Made by a program: the position numbers and the translations under genes
In this document: positions 8,269 to 17,800 of the stretch, piece after piece
How positions within the stretch are numbered: position 1 is the stretch's first letter
Layout: each line of letters starts with the position of its first letter
Source: Nostoc sp. HK-01
GTDB lineage: Bacteria; Cyanobacteriota; Cyanobacteriia; Cyanobacteriales; Nostocaceae
Assembly: GCA_003990705.1 (NCBI GenBank)
Contig: AP018318.1
Coordinates: forward strand, 3,537,501 to 3,601,500
Direction: 5' to 3'
Length of the DNA: 64,000 nt
Notes under the pieces: generated by a model
What the model was told of the DNA's origin: nothing
Database searches by the model: none
Seen by the model: only the letters and a program-made list of their open reading frames with translations

Positions 8269-9528
8269 ATGAATCGGTTGACTAAACATTGGATTATTTA
8301 CTTAATATCTTTAGAATTTATACTTTGCATCACAGTATTTTCTCTCCCTTCTTTTTCATTTTATTCTCAACCAAAAAATCAGCAAATCGTTACAGAAATT
8401 CGTGGTGTTTGGTTAACTAATGTCGCTAGTGGTGTTTTATTTGTGCCTTGGGGAATTGACCGCGCTATTAATCAACTATCTGCATTGCATTTTAATACGA
8501 TTTATCCTGTGGTGTGGAACCGAGGCAATACTTTTTACAAAAGTAATGTGGCAAAAAATATTATTGGTGAAGAAGCTGAACCTGTGCTGAATTTTATGCA
8601 CGGTGGACAGGATGTTTTAACAAAGATAATTAAACTTGCTAAACCAAAAGGTATAACGGTTATTCCGTGGTTTGAATATGGTTTTATGACACCGCCAAAT
8701 TCTCAGTTAGCCAAACTTTATCCTAGTTGGTTAACTATTGGGCAAGAAGGTGTAAATTCTGTGAAAGAATTTTTGCCGGAAGATGTGAACAATGGGGCTG
8801 TAAGTAAGCAGGCTTGGTTAAATCCTCTACATCCAGAAGTTCAAGAGTTTATTTTAGGGATGATTTTGGAAGTTGTGAGTAATTACAATATAGATGGTAT
8901 TCAACTTGATGACCATTTTGGGATGCCTGTACAGTTTGGTTACGATCGCTTCACAGTCCAACTCTACAAGCAAGAACATCAAGGTAAAAATCCACCTAAT
9001 GACCCTTTTAACCAAGAATGGATGCGTTGGCGGGCTGACAAAATTACCGCTTTTATGGGTAGAATCTATCGCAGCATCAAAGAAATTGAACCGAATGCTA
9101 AATTATCGCTGTCTCCGAATGCACAAGCTTTTGCTTATAAATACTATCTGCAAGACTGGGAAACTTGGGTAAAAAATGGCTGGGTGGATGAGTTGGTGTT
9201 GCAAGTATACCGCCATAACCAAAATAGTTTTAGAACAGAACTGCAACAATCAGCCGTGAAATTAGCCCAAACTAAAATTCCGGTAGTTATTGGTATCTCT
9301 ACGGGAACTTTGCGAAATCCGGTAAGAATTTCTCAAATTAAAGAACAAATTGATATGGTGCGCGATCGCTCTTTTTCTGGTATCTCTTTTTTTTATTGGG
9401 AAAGTTTATGGGGCTACATCGCACCCGAAACACCCCACAAACGGCGCAAAGTTTTCCAAGAACTGTTTAATACCAAGGCTATTAGACCTTTACCCGTAGA
9501 CGAAACAGGTAGCAGACTCAGACTTTGA
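8269..9528 (+). CDS. Glycosyl hydrolase-like protein (GHL10/DUF187 family), membrane-anchored or secreted
   Basis: A 419-aa protein with an N-terminal hydrophobic segment (about residues 9-30, IIYLISLEFILCITVFSL), which is a signal peptide or anchor. The rest is a TIM-barrel of the GHL10/YngK type: EIRGVWLTNVASGVLF at the start, FNTIYPVVWNRGNTFY, VIPWFEYGFMT, NPLHPEVQEFILGMILEVV, DGIQLDDHFGMP (likely catalytic acid region) and LVLQVYRHNQ. Family members act on bacterial or algal glycans, some proposed in peptidoglycan or exopolysaccharide turnover; the substrate here is unknown. ATG 8269 is the only start that includes the signal segment. Confidence 0.85.
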   Translation: MNRLTKHWIIYLISLEFILCITVFSLPSFSFYSQPKNQQIVTEIRGVWLTNVASGVLFVPWGIDRAINQLSALHFNTIYPVVWNRGNTFYKSNVAKNIIGEEAEPVLNFMHGGQDVLTKIIKLAKPKGITVIPWFEYGFMTPPNSQLAKLYPSWLTIGQEGVNSVKEFLPEDVNNGAVSKQAWLNPLHPEVQEFILGMILEVVSNYNIDGIQLDDHFGMPVQFGYDRFTVQLYKQEHQGKNPPNDPFNQEWMRWRADKITAFMGRIYRSIKEIEPNAKLSLSPNAQAFAYKYYLQDWETWVKNGWVDELVLQVYRHNQNSFRTELQQSAVKLAQTKIPVVIGISTGTLRNPVRISQIKEQIDMVRDRSFSGISFFYWESLWGYIAPETPHKRRKVFQELFNTKAIRPLPVDETGSRLRL

Positions 9529-9546
9529 TCAAGGAGGGGCGCTAAG

Positions 9547-9623
9547 TATAGCAGGAGACAGAAGGAAAAGTCTCACTATTTCTGGCATTCAAGCTTTCAA
9601 GTTGTCCTAACATATCTGACTAC
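9547..9623. repeat. Copy 1 of a 77-bp dispersed repeat
   Basis: This 77-bp stretch matches 24008-24084 at equal length and in the same orientation, with roughly four in five bases identical by eye. The best conserved core is CTGGCATTCAAGCTT followed by TCCTAACATATCTGACTAC. It lies downstream of the GHL10-like gene. Short AATGAC/CATTGAC-type repeats follow to about 9670. Confidence 0.75.
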
Positions 9624-9738
9624 CGCTATAACTAATGACTAATGACCATTAACCATTGACTCTTGACCACATTTGAACTTTTTTGATTTTTCTCGCGCTG
9701 TATAGTAATCTCTACCGTGCTTTACTAGCGAGAATTTC

Positions 9739-10308
9739 ATGTTCTTCACATCTACTAAAACTCAATTTAGTTTTACATTACAGTGGGCGATCGCTACTGT
9801 GGGCGGTTTTCTGGTAAGTTTGTGCTGGATTGAAGTCGGTGAAAAGTCAGATGTGGGGGTAGCGCAAGCTTCTTTGGGGGGTTTGGCGATCGCATTTCCC
9901 CAAAGTTTGATCATTCGCGATCATATTTTGTCTGGGCGCTGGGTGTTAGTTACTTTGTTAGCTTGGGCGACAATCACCGCTATTGGTGTGGGTACTGTGG
10001 GTTGGATTGTTCCTAATACACAAACTTTTCCCCTCAGAGTATTTTGGGGGACAACTTTAGGTGCTGTTGGCGGCTTTGTGATTGGCTTGGCGCAATGGAC
10101 AGCCATCCGCAAGTCTGTGGCTTTGTCATGGCGCTGGATATTTATCAGTGCGATTAGTTGGGCGATCGCTGTACCCACCGGTTCAATTGTGGGAATAGTT
10201 TTATTCCGCTTCACACGGTTATTTTTAGGTGAAGTTGTCGGTTTAGCAATTACTTGGATTGTGGTGGCAATCTTAACAGGGATCAATGCTTACCGACTAT
10301 TGCGATAG
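9739..10308 (+). CDS. Multi-pass membrane protein of unknown function
   Basis: A 189-aa protein with about five or six predicted membrane helices (around residues 14-32, 45-60, 70-92, 104-122, 133-155 and 163-185). Recurrent glycine-rich helices such as GAVGGFVIGLAQW and the WRWIFISAISWAIAVPTG segment resemble a cyanobacterial family of small integral membrane proteins with internally repeated helix pairs. I recognise no catalytic motif. The ATG at 9739 follows a spacer with a plausible weak -10 (TATAGT near 9700). It is a single gene flanked by spacers on both sides. Real-gene confidence is good because of length and consistent hydrophobicity; function is unknown. Confidence 0.75.
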   Translation: MFFTSTKTQFSFTLQWAIATVGGFLVSLCWIEVGEKSDVGVAQASLGGLAIAFPQSLIIRDHILSGRWVLVTLLAWATITAIGVGTVGWIVPNTQTFPLRVFWGTTLGAVGGFVIGLAQWTAIRKSVALSWRWIFISAISWAIAVPTGSIVGIVLFRFTRLFLGEVVGLAITWIVVAILTGINAYRLLR

Positions 10309-10708
10309 TTTCTCATCACTGATGAAGTTCAAATAATTCTGCAATATTTTGTTATTATGATGTTAATTGCTTTGTATATTAAAATAATATTAAGAAATGT
10401 AAGTTTTGGCAAATATTGCTTTTGAGTATACTTAGATATGTGCAACAATCTTAAATCATTCTTCATAAACAATGTTCAATAAGTTTGCATCCAATTGCAA
10501 ATGTACTCTTACCTTCAAGGAGCTATATTTGTTGAGTTTACTGCTATTAAATTTCTGCTATTTCTGATAAGAAATAAAAGAAGAGCCAAATATCAGTCAA
10601 GCAAAGACTGACAATGCTTTGCTGTAGCGCTAAAAAGCATTTTTCATGACTTAGCATCATCAGGGGTAGCGCTTAAAGGAGTCATTAATAGCAGACAGGG
10701 ACGCTCCG
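10309..10708. other. 400-bp intergenic region, no gene seen
   Basis: A/T-rich DNA with no credible reading frame. It contains a weak inverted pair AGCAAAG...CTTTGCT (about 10600-10622) and two copies of GTAGCGCT (10624 and 10667) close to the start of the downstream kinase. It presumably carries that gene's promoter, but I cannot place one with confidence. Confidence 0.5.
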
Positions 10709-12958
10709 ATGAATATAAATCCGGGTGAATCAACCATTGAGTTGAAACAACAATTGCATTCTCAGATTCTCTTTGACACAGAATTAGACAAACACAGTAG
10801 CAGTAGTGAACAGTTTTTACTGAGCATCTATAATTCTGTGCAGACATCTATATTTATTGTGGATGTTCTCGAAGATGGAGATTTTCGCTACGTAGCTTTA
10901 AATCCAACCCATGAGCGATGGCTAGGAATTAGTTCCGAAAATCTGAAGGGGAAACAACCCGAAGATATTCTCTCACCAGTTGATGCGGCAAAAGTGCGTC
11001 AGCATTATGCTGACTGTGTGCGTTTTGGTAAAACTATTTCCTACGAACAATGCTTGCAATTTCAGGGAGTGGCGACTTGGTGGAGTACCACACTCACACC
11101 ATTGCGGGATGCGAACTCTAGAATTTACAGACTGATTGGCACAAGTAGTAATATCACTCCCGTGAAGCAAGTAGCCCAAGCGAAAGAAATACAGACAGCA
11201 CAAGAGCAACTTTTAGAAGCGATCGCCCAATGGATTCGAGAATCGCTAGACTTAGATACACTGTTGCATCAACTTGTGAAAGAAGTGCGGCATTGTTTGA
11301 GTGGCGATCGCATTTTGGTTTACTCTATTCAACCAGACGAAACTGGTGTAGTCATTGCCGAATCGACAGTCACAGCCAATTCATGTATAGGGCAGAAATT
11401 CCCCGATTCTAGCTTGATTGGCAAATATCAAGAACGTCATGGACGTGGTTGTATTCAAATTATCGAAGATATTTATACAGCCGGCTTACATCCTAGCCAA
11501 GTCAAGTTGCTAGAATCTTGGCCAGTCAGGGCTAATTTAGTCGTACCGATTTGGTCACAGCAGCAGTTGTGGGGGCTGATAACTGCCCAGCATTGCCATC
11601 AACCCCATCAATGGCAAGAAATTGAAATTGACTTACTCAAACAACTCGCAACCCAAATTGGTATAGCAGTCCACCAAGCCAAACTGCATGAGCAAGTACA
11701 ACATCTGCAAACCCAGCTAGAATTACAAAAACAGCTGCATCAAGTCCAAATACAGCAAGCCCAAAACTTTCAACTACTAGTGCGCCGCATTACCGAACAA
11801 ATCCGCGATCATCAACCAGCAACTCTGGTAATGCAGACAGCCACTCAAGAACTAACTCAGTTATTGCAACTCCAGTCTTGTTACATTGAGATTTACAGTG
11901 CTTGCGAAACGCAAACAACTGTGACTTATGAACACACAACTACCTCACCCGAATATCAAGGACTGACCAGAAAAATTGCAGACTTGCCAGCAGTTTATCA
12001 ACCATTGTTAGCAAAACAACATTGGCAATCTTTAGAAATAGTTCCCGGATGGCACCCGCAATTACAGGTTCTCACCCAGTTAGCTTGTGCAATTTTTGAC
12101 GACCAAGGCATTTTGGGTAACTTGTGGCTAAATCGAGCTACTCAAGATATGTTTGATGAATGGGAAATTAGTTTAGTGCAGCAGGTCGCCAACGAATGTG
12201 CGATCGCCCTTCGCCAAGCTAAAATTGACTCTACCAATCAAGTACAAAGGCAAGTATTAGCACAGCAAGAACGCCTGAAAAATGAATTTTTAAGAACCCT
12301 TTCCCACGAACTACGCACACCCATAACCAGCATTAGCCTCGCCGCCCAAACCCTCGAAAGTGTGCTTACCCCAGAAGGCATCCTAGATATCGAAATCGTA
12401 CCCCAACTATTGCAGATTTTGCAGAACGAGTGTGGGCGAGAAAGTAAGTTAATCAGCGATTTAATGCAACTCTCATATATCGAAGCCGAACCGCAGACTC
12501 CCACATTCATCGCCATTGATTTACAAACATGGCTACCTCCCATTGTGGAGTCTTTTCGAGACCTTTCCCATTGCCAAAGACAAAAATTGTACCTCAATAT
12601 TAATCAGCAACTCCCACCTCTAGAAACAGACATCACCGATTTAGAACGGATTATTACCGAACTTTTAAACTATGCGTGCAAATATACCCCATCAGGCGAA
12701 GCAATTAGCGTGTTCGCTGATTTCACAGCCGATGCGGTACAACTGAAGATTAGCAACTCCGGCTTAGAAATTCCCGCCAGTGAAATGCCGCGAATTTTTG
12801 AACCATTCCATCGTCTGATGAAAAATGATCCTTGGACATATAGTGGTACAGGATTAGAAATGGCTTTAGTACAGAAAATGGTGAAGCATTTAGGTGGCTC
12901 AATCAATGTAGAGAGTGTAAATAATCAAACTACCTTCATGATCAAATTTCCGAGATAA
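10709..12958 (+). CDS. PAS-GAF-GAF sensor histidine kinase
   Basis: A 749-aa soluble kinase. Residues about 35-155 form a PAS domain (FRYVALNPTHERWLGISSE). Residues about 165-330 form a GAF domain of the cyanobacteriochrome lineage ending in RANLVVPIWSQQQLWGLI, but the two chromophore cysteine positions are serines (Ser235 in the DXCF position and Ser263 in the canonical position), so it should not hold a bilin. A second divergent GAF spans about 360-505. The HisKA domain has the phosphorylated His533 in LSHELRTPITS, and the HATPase_c domain ends with SGTGLEMALVQKMV, a degenerate G2 box. No response regulator is adjacent. A 17-bp perfect hairpin follows the stop. Confidence 0.9.
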   Translation: MNINPGESTIELKQQLHSQILFDTELDKHSSSSEQFLLSIYNSVQTSIFIVDVLEDGDFRYVALNPTHERWLGISSENLKGKQPEDILSPVDAAKVRQHYADCVRFGKTISYEQCLQFQGVATWWSTTLTPLRDANSRIYRLIGTSSNITPVKQVAQAKEIQTAQEQLLEAIAQWIRESLDLDTLLHQLVKEVRHCLSGDRILVYSIQPDETGVVIAESTVTANSCIGQKFPDSSLIGKYQERHGRGCIQIIEDIYTAGLHPSQVKLLESWPVRANLVVPIWSQQQLWGLITAQHCHQPHQWQEIEIDLLKQLATQIGIAVHQAKLHEQVQHLQTQLELQKQLHQVQIQQAQNFQLLVRRITEQIRDHQPATLVMQTATQELTQLLQLQSCYIEIYSACETQTTVTYEHTTTSPEYQGLTRKIADLPAVYQPLLAKQHWQSLEIVPGWHPQLQVLTQLACAIFDDQGILGNLWLNRATQDMFDEWEISLVQQVANECAIALRQAKIDSTNQVQRQVLAQQERLKNEFLRTLSHELRTPITSISLAAQTLESVLTPEGILDIEIVPQLLQILQNECGRESKLISDLMQLSYIEAEPQTPTFIAIDLQTWLPPIVESFRDLSHCQRQKLYLNINQQLPPLETDITDLERIITELLNYACKYTPSGEAISVFADFTADAVQLKISNSGLEIPASEMPRIFEPFHRLMKNDPWTYSGTGLEMALVQKMVKHLGGSINVESVNNQTTFMIKFPR

Positions 12959-12960
12959 AG

Positions 12961-13009
12961 CAAAATTCAGAAGTCAGAATGAATCGTGACGACTGACTTC
13001 TGAATTTTG
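12961..13009 (+). terminator. Strong hairpin terminator after the PAS-GAF kinase
   Basis: CAAAATTCAGAAGTCAG at 12961-12977 and its perfect reverse complement at 12993-13009 form a 17-bp stem with a 15-base loop, starting 3 bases after the stop codon. The 3' arm ends in TTTTG. It could work in both directions. Confidence 0.75.
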
Positions 13010-13094
13010 TTTGATCAACGACACTGTAATCCGCTGCCTGATTAACTTTACGTTGGCAAAACCCGAAAAAATCTGCTATAATCGTAATCTATGC

Positions 13095-13167
<73 letters not shown>

Positions 13168-13180
13168 TGCTTTCAGCATT

Positions 13181-13534
13181 TTAGAGGCAACGGCGATCGC
13201 GTTCCAAATCGTAAATTACTTTTTCGAGATACCAGTTATCAGACTTACCTTTATGTAACTGCCTTTGACGCTTCAGCAATCGTTTGGCTGTTGCACTGTC
13301 GCCACGAAGCATTTCTATTAACTTATGTTGTAGTTCTCTGTTTTTTGGGTCGGCTATGTATGAACGGGAATACTTCTGGTTTCGCCGTGGCTGATGTTGA
13401 GTCTTTGACGTTGGATATCTAAATGGTACTCTTGGTTGGAAGAGATGTTTGAGCAATTCCCATAAATAGCTGATTTGGTAAATCAGATGGATTACTAAAC
13501 GCAAGAAATAAAGCAGTTGTGCTAAAACGTCCAT
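13181..13534 (-). CDS. Conserved cyanobacterial hypothetical protein (117 aa), basic C-terminal half
   Basis: A small protein with a hydrophobic N-terminal segment (about residues 4-28, LAQLLYFLRLVIHLIYQISYLW) that may anchor it to membrane, followed by a very basic region (RYPTSKTQHQPRRNQKYSR) and a C-terminal helix-rich part (ELQHKLIEMLRGDSATAKRLLKRQRQLHKGKSDNWYLEKVIYDLERDR). I recognise this C-terminal pattern as common to a cyanobacterial family of unknown function, in which the last 60 residues are the conserved part. It converges on tRNA-Lys. No motif suggests catalysis. Confidence 0.7.
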   Translation of the reverse strand: MDVLAQLLYFLRLVIHLIYQISYLWELLKHLFQPRVPFRYPTSKTQHQPRRNQKYSRSYIADPKNRELQHKLIEMLRGDSATAKRLLKRQRQLHKGKSDNWYLEKVIYDLERDRRCL

Positions 13535-13669
13535 AGATTAAGTTGCATTACCACCTCAATCCACCATGCGAGATTTTCTCAGGCTTAAGCATCAGAATTT
13601 TCGCCCATTTGTTTTTAAAATTGCTGGGTTGCTTCATAGCCATACTGAGAAATAGCAATATTTGATTTG

Positions 13670-13771
13670 GCGATCGCGCGTCAAATTGTAGAAGAAACCC
13701 ACAGTGGGAAATTAACCTGTAACTCTGTTCTCGGTGAGGGTACAGAATTTCTGCTGCAACTTCCTCTGTAA
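13670..13771 (+). pseudogene. Relic of a histidine kinase C-terminus
   Basis: Translated on the plus strand, this stretch reads AIARQIVEETHSGKLTCNS followed by VLGEGTEFLLQLPL and a stop at 13769-13771. That is the ATP-binding end (G2 box to last strand) of a HATPase_c domain. Upstream, the expected GTGLGL box is replaced by an unrelated IFDL, and a stop codon lies in frame at 13646, so the rest of the kinase is missing. A 76-codon frame on the opposite strand here is an artefact of this relic. It resembles the C-termini of the neighbouring large kinases, so it may derive from a duplicated copy. Confidence 0.75.
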
Positions 13772-13852
13772 CCATCAATAATATGAAGGCTCAGTCTGGA
13801 CTTAAGAATCGTTAATATTGTATTGCACTTAAGTAGCTGAAATTGTTATTTC

Positions 13853-14836
13853 ATGAATGTTCGAGCATTTTTCCACGCTGCGACAGTTGAAGATATTTCT
13901 TCACCCTACAACAGCATTCACTTGAAGGTTTTCTACCCAGCCCAAATATCAGGTAGTGAACCAGAAGGGAATTTGGGTTTTATTCCTGCTAATTCTCAAG
14001 AATCTAAGTTTCCAGTTGTGATTCTTTTCAACGGAATTAACTGTGGCCCTGAAATTTATCAATGGTTGGCGATTAAATTAGCACAGCGTGGGCTTGTTGT
14101 CGTTACATTTTCCTGGATTGCCGAAAATTTGCCTGGGGTGGTGGCTCTCACTCCAGGTGTTGATCTGAAAATGTTACCTCCTATTATGTATGGCAAAGGC
14201 CCGACAGCTTCCGCGTTCCCAACACTGTTAAGGGTGTTAGAGAGTTTACAACAGGAAGGGATTTTGGCTGGCTTACTTGACTTAGACAAGATCGTTCTAG
14301 GTGGACATTCTGCTGGTGGTAGAGTGGCGATTGAAAGTGCAGAGCCAAGATTTTGCTCACAAGTAGTAGCCGCCTTTGCTTATGGCGCACATACAGCAGC
14401 AAATGTAAACCTAGGATATGAAGCCGGCACAATCTTACCTTTACCGGACTCCTTACCTTTACTAATGATTGGCGGAACCTGTGATGGAGTGATTGCGAAG
14501 AGTAGCCATAGTTATGGAGTGACTTGGGAACAACCTACAACTCCGATTATTCGGACGTTCCAAGAAGCGATCGCAGGTGGTAGAGAAGATAGTTATTTAC
14601 TTCTTTTGGAAGGAGCTAACCATTTTTCTATTACCCATCCATTTGATTCCACAACTAGTAGACCATTTCTAGACTTTCCAGCTACACAGCCAGAAGAACA
14701 ACTCCGAAATTTAATCGCTGAAACGATTGGTTTATTCATTGATGCTCACGTTCGTTACCAAACAATTGCCCTGGAAGCTCTCAATCAAATGTTAGTATCT
14801 AAAAATGATTTAATTGCATTATTTGACCGTAAATGA
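13853..14836 (+). CDS. Alpha/beta hydrolase, chlorophyllase/dienelactone-hydrolase-like
   Basis: A 327-aa soluble alpha/beta hydrolase. The nucleophile elbow is GHSAGG (in IVLGGHSAGGRVAIES), which gives the catalytic serine. The oxyanion-hole strand is FPVVILFNGINCGPEIYQWLA, and the likely catalytic histidine is in LLLEGANHFSITHP. The GHSAGG motif and domain order resemble chlorophyllase and platelet-activating-factor-acetylhydrolase-like enzymes; whether the substrate is a chlorophyll ester, a lipid or something else cannot be told. The insertion between strands 5 and 6 (PPIMYGKGPTASAFPTLL) lies where the lid would be. It converges on the large kinase gene, with 28 bp between their stop codons. 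Confidence 0.82.
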   Translation: MNVRAFFHAATVEDISSPYNSIHLKVFYPAQISGSEPEGNLGFIPANSQESKFPVVILFNGINCGPEIYQWLAIKLAQRGLVVVTFSWIAENLPGVVALTPGVDLKMLPPIMYGKGPTASAFPTLLRVLESLQQEGILAGLLDLDKIVLGGHSAGGRVAIESAEPRFCSQVVAAFAYGAHTAANVNLGYEAGTILPLPDSLPLLMIGGTCDGVIAKSSHSYGVTWEQPTTPIIRTFQEAIAGGREDSYLLLLEGANHFSITHPFDSTTSRPFLDFPATQPEEQLRNLIAETIGLFIDAHVRYQTIALEALNQMLVSKNDLIALFDRK

Positions 14837-14864
14837 CGATGTTTTCATCTTCAATAATGCTTTT

Positions 14865-17800
14865 TTATTCAACAAAGTTAATAGGAAGAATAATCTCAAA
14901 TTCTGTTTCTTTAGTTGGGTGCGATCGCACAGTCAAAGTGCCGTGATGTTGTTGGATAATCGAATAGCTGACAAATAACCCCAAGCCTGTACCACGACCA
15001 ATGGGTTTTGTCGTAAAGAACGGTTCAAAGATGCGGTTTTGAATATCTACGGGAATTGTACTATCTGTATTGGTGATCGCAATGCGTAAGCGTTGATTGT
15101 TTATTAATTCAGTGCGAATCCGAATTTGTGGTTTTTCACCGCATTGGAAATTATCTCGTATAGCATCAATGGCATTGTTGATAATATTCAGGAAAACTTG
15201 ATTTAAGTGGCTAGGATAGCAATTCACCAGAGGTAAGTTACTATATTCCTTGACTATCTGGATTTCGGGTTGATTTGCCGCATATTGGAAGCGATGTTGC
15301 AAAATTAACAGTGTGCTTTCAATGCCACTGTGTAAATCTACCAGTTTAATTCCCGCTTCATCCACGCGCGAAAAATTGCGTAAACTTAACACAATCTGGC
15401 TGATGCGATCGCTCCCTACATCCATTGATTCGAGAACTTTATTCACATCCTGAAACAGAAAATCAATTTCAATAGCTTGACTTTTGGTTTTAATAGCTGG
15501 ACTAGGTTCTGGATATTCTTGCTGATAAAGTGTCAGCAAACTCATCATGTCTTGGAAGTAACCTTTTGTATAAGTGATATTTCCTTTGATAAAACTAACT
15601 GGATTATTAATTTCGTGAGCAATTCCTGCTACTAACTGCCCCAAAGATGACATTTTTTCTGTATGAATTAATTGGGCTTGAGTTTGTTGTAACTTTGTTA
15701 AAGTTTGCTCTAAATCTTGGGCTTTTTGGTTGAGAGCTTGGGTTTTTTGCTCTACCTCTGCTTCTAAAATACAAGAATAATTTTCGATTTGTTGGTACAA
15801 GCGAGCATTTTCTAAAGAAATAGCAGCTTGAATACAAAGAAAGTTGAGAATTAGGATGCGATCGCTGGTAAACACACCGCTGGTGTTGTGATTCTTCAAA
15901 TATAAAATCCCCATTAAATGTCCTTGATTAATAATGGGTAAACACAACAAACTTTTTGGTTGTTGTTGCCGTAAATATTCATCAATTACAGGTAAATTGG
16001 TTTTGAGTTCATCAATCACTACAATTTCTTGAGTATTTTTCACATATTGGATTAACTTGACAGGTAAATTGGGATGACCTTCTAAAGGTTCGGCAAAAAG
16101 TTCTGTGTTCTCAGGTGTAGCAATGGCTCTCAACAGCCATTCTCCTTGATTATTCAGCAGAATTAAGGCACAGCGATCGCCACCAGAATTTTGCAAAATT
16201 ATCTGAGTTAGTTGGTGCAGTAGTTCATTAAGTTGAATCTTGCCAGAGATTGTTTGAGAGGCTTTGAGAATGGCGGCAAAATCTAGAGTTGTATTAATTG
16301 ATGAACTAGAAGAAAGGGAAGTTGTCAAGGAAGAATGAATGACAACATTGGGGTTAGCCATACTCGCCAGTGTGTCTAATGGATTCCAGTTCTGTGTGGT
16401 TTTTTGCAGAATTGGACGCAATAAATGGGGATAGCGTTTTTCTAAATCATCAGTTTTGGCTTTTGCACCCCAATGAGCATAGCAGTAGTAAGCTTCCTGC
16501 ATATAACCTGCGGCGACTTTCTCTTTGTGCCAATTGAGGTAGAATTTGGCAGCGAGTTCGTTTGCTAATGCTTCTTCTTGGATATAATTATTTGCCTTAG
16601 CTTTGGCGATCGCCTGATCATATAATTCCATTGCAACGTAAGGTTTGCCCAAAACACGGCAGCGTTCGGCTTCTACTAAGTTAAATTTGTGCAAATGATT
16701 TTGGGGAACTAGATCTGCCCATTGCTGAAGTTTTGCTTGATGAAGTTGAACGCGCTCTAAACTAGCTGATGCTTCACCTTCAAATCCTTGATTCAACATA
16801 GCTAACTGAGCTAAAGCATCGTAAAAAGGCAGCAAAACGCTGACAAATAACCCCGGAACGCCATCTAAATATTGTGCAGCTATAGCAGCCTCAGCGATCG
16901 CCTGCTCATACTCACCAAATAAGTAGCAGAGAATCAGTTTGTTAATTTTGGCGTGATACACAGCCGGACGATCATTAACTTCCTGATGTCGGGGTAACAT
17001 TAAGTCTTCGTTGTAAACATCCCCTATTAACAGATAAGGAGTTTCACTACAACCTAGTAAGTTTAAAGTAGCTTGGTGATAGGTTTTTTGATAATTAAGT
17101 GCTGTGGTTTGCTTGAGTTGGGCGATCGCCTTACTATATGTAGCTAACTCTTGTTCTAATACCGTTAATTCTTTGCCAGCGCAATAAGAATGGAAACTAT
17201 AGCCAAATATGCACCACACAGCCCATTCCAAATCTCCTGTTTCCCATCCACTTTGGTAGCCTTGTAATAAAGACGTGAGCGTAGCCGTAAGAGGATCTTG
17301 CCAATGTCTAATGCAATTATTAAATACTGCTTCTATCTTGGCACGCAGTTGTTGGGCGCATAACTTATCCATTAAATTTAAAGCTAATTGCCCAAATTCA
17401 TAGCTTGTTTCCACTGCACTGGTAAAAGCACAAAGAATTAAACCATAACTTGCATAGGCAAAAGCAGATAAAGCTGTATTACCGTGTTGAATAGATAAAT
17501 TAACTTGCTCACAAATGATTAAGGGCAACATTTCCGGACAGCCATTATAAGCAGCCCCAAACGTACTCGACAAAATCCGCATTGCAGCATGGGCGCGAGT
17601 ATCTGTCATTAAAGACAAATCGAGTAATTCTGCGGTGGTTTTTCCCACCAATACTGAGTGAGTTTTCTCTAATGCTTGATTAATATCTTGGTAAGTTGGT
17701 TGAGTAGGTAAATTTATCCCTAACTGATGCAGAACCGCCACAGATATATCTAGTCCTAACCGCAGTTGATTTTGGGCAATACAAGCTTGAATTTTTATTT

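Noticed and set aside
13548-13778. 76-codon minus-strand frame
   Set aside because: It is antisense to a histidine kinase relic readable on the plus strand.
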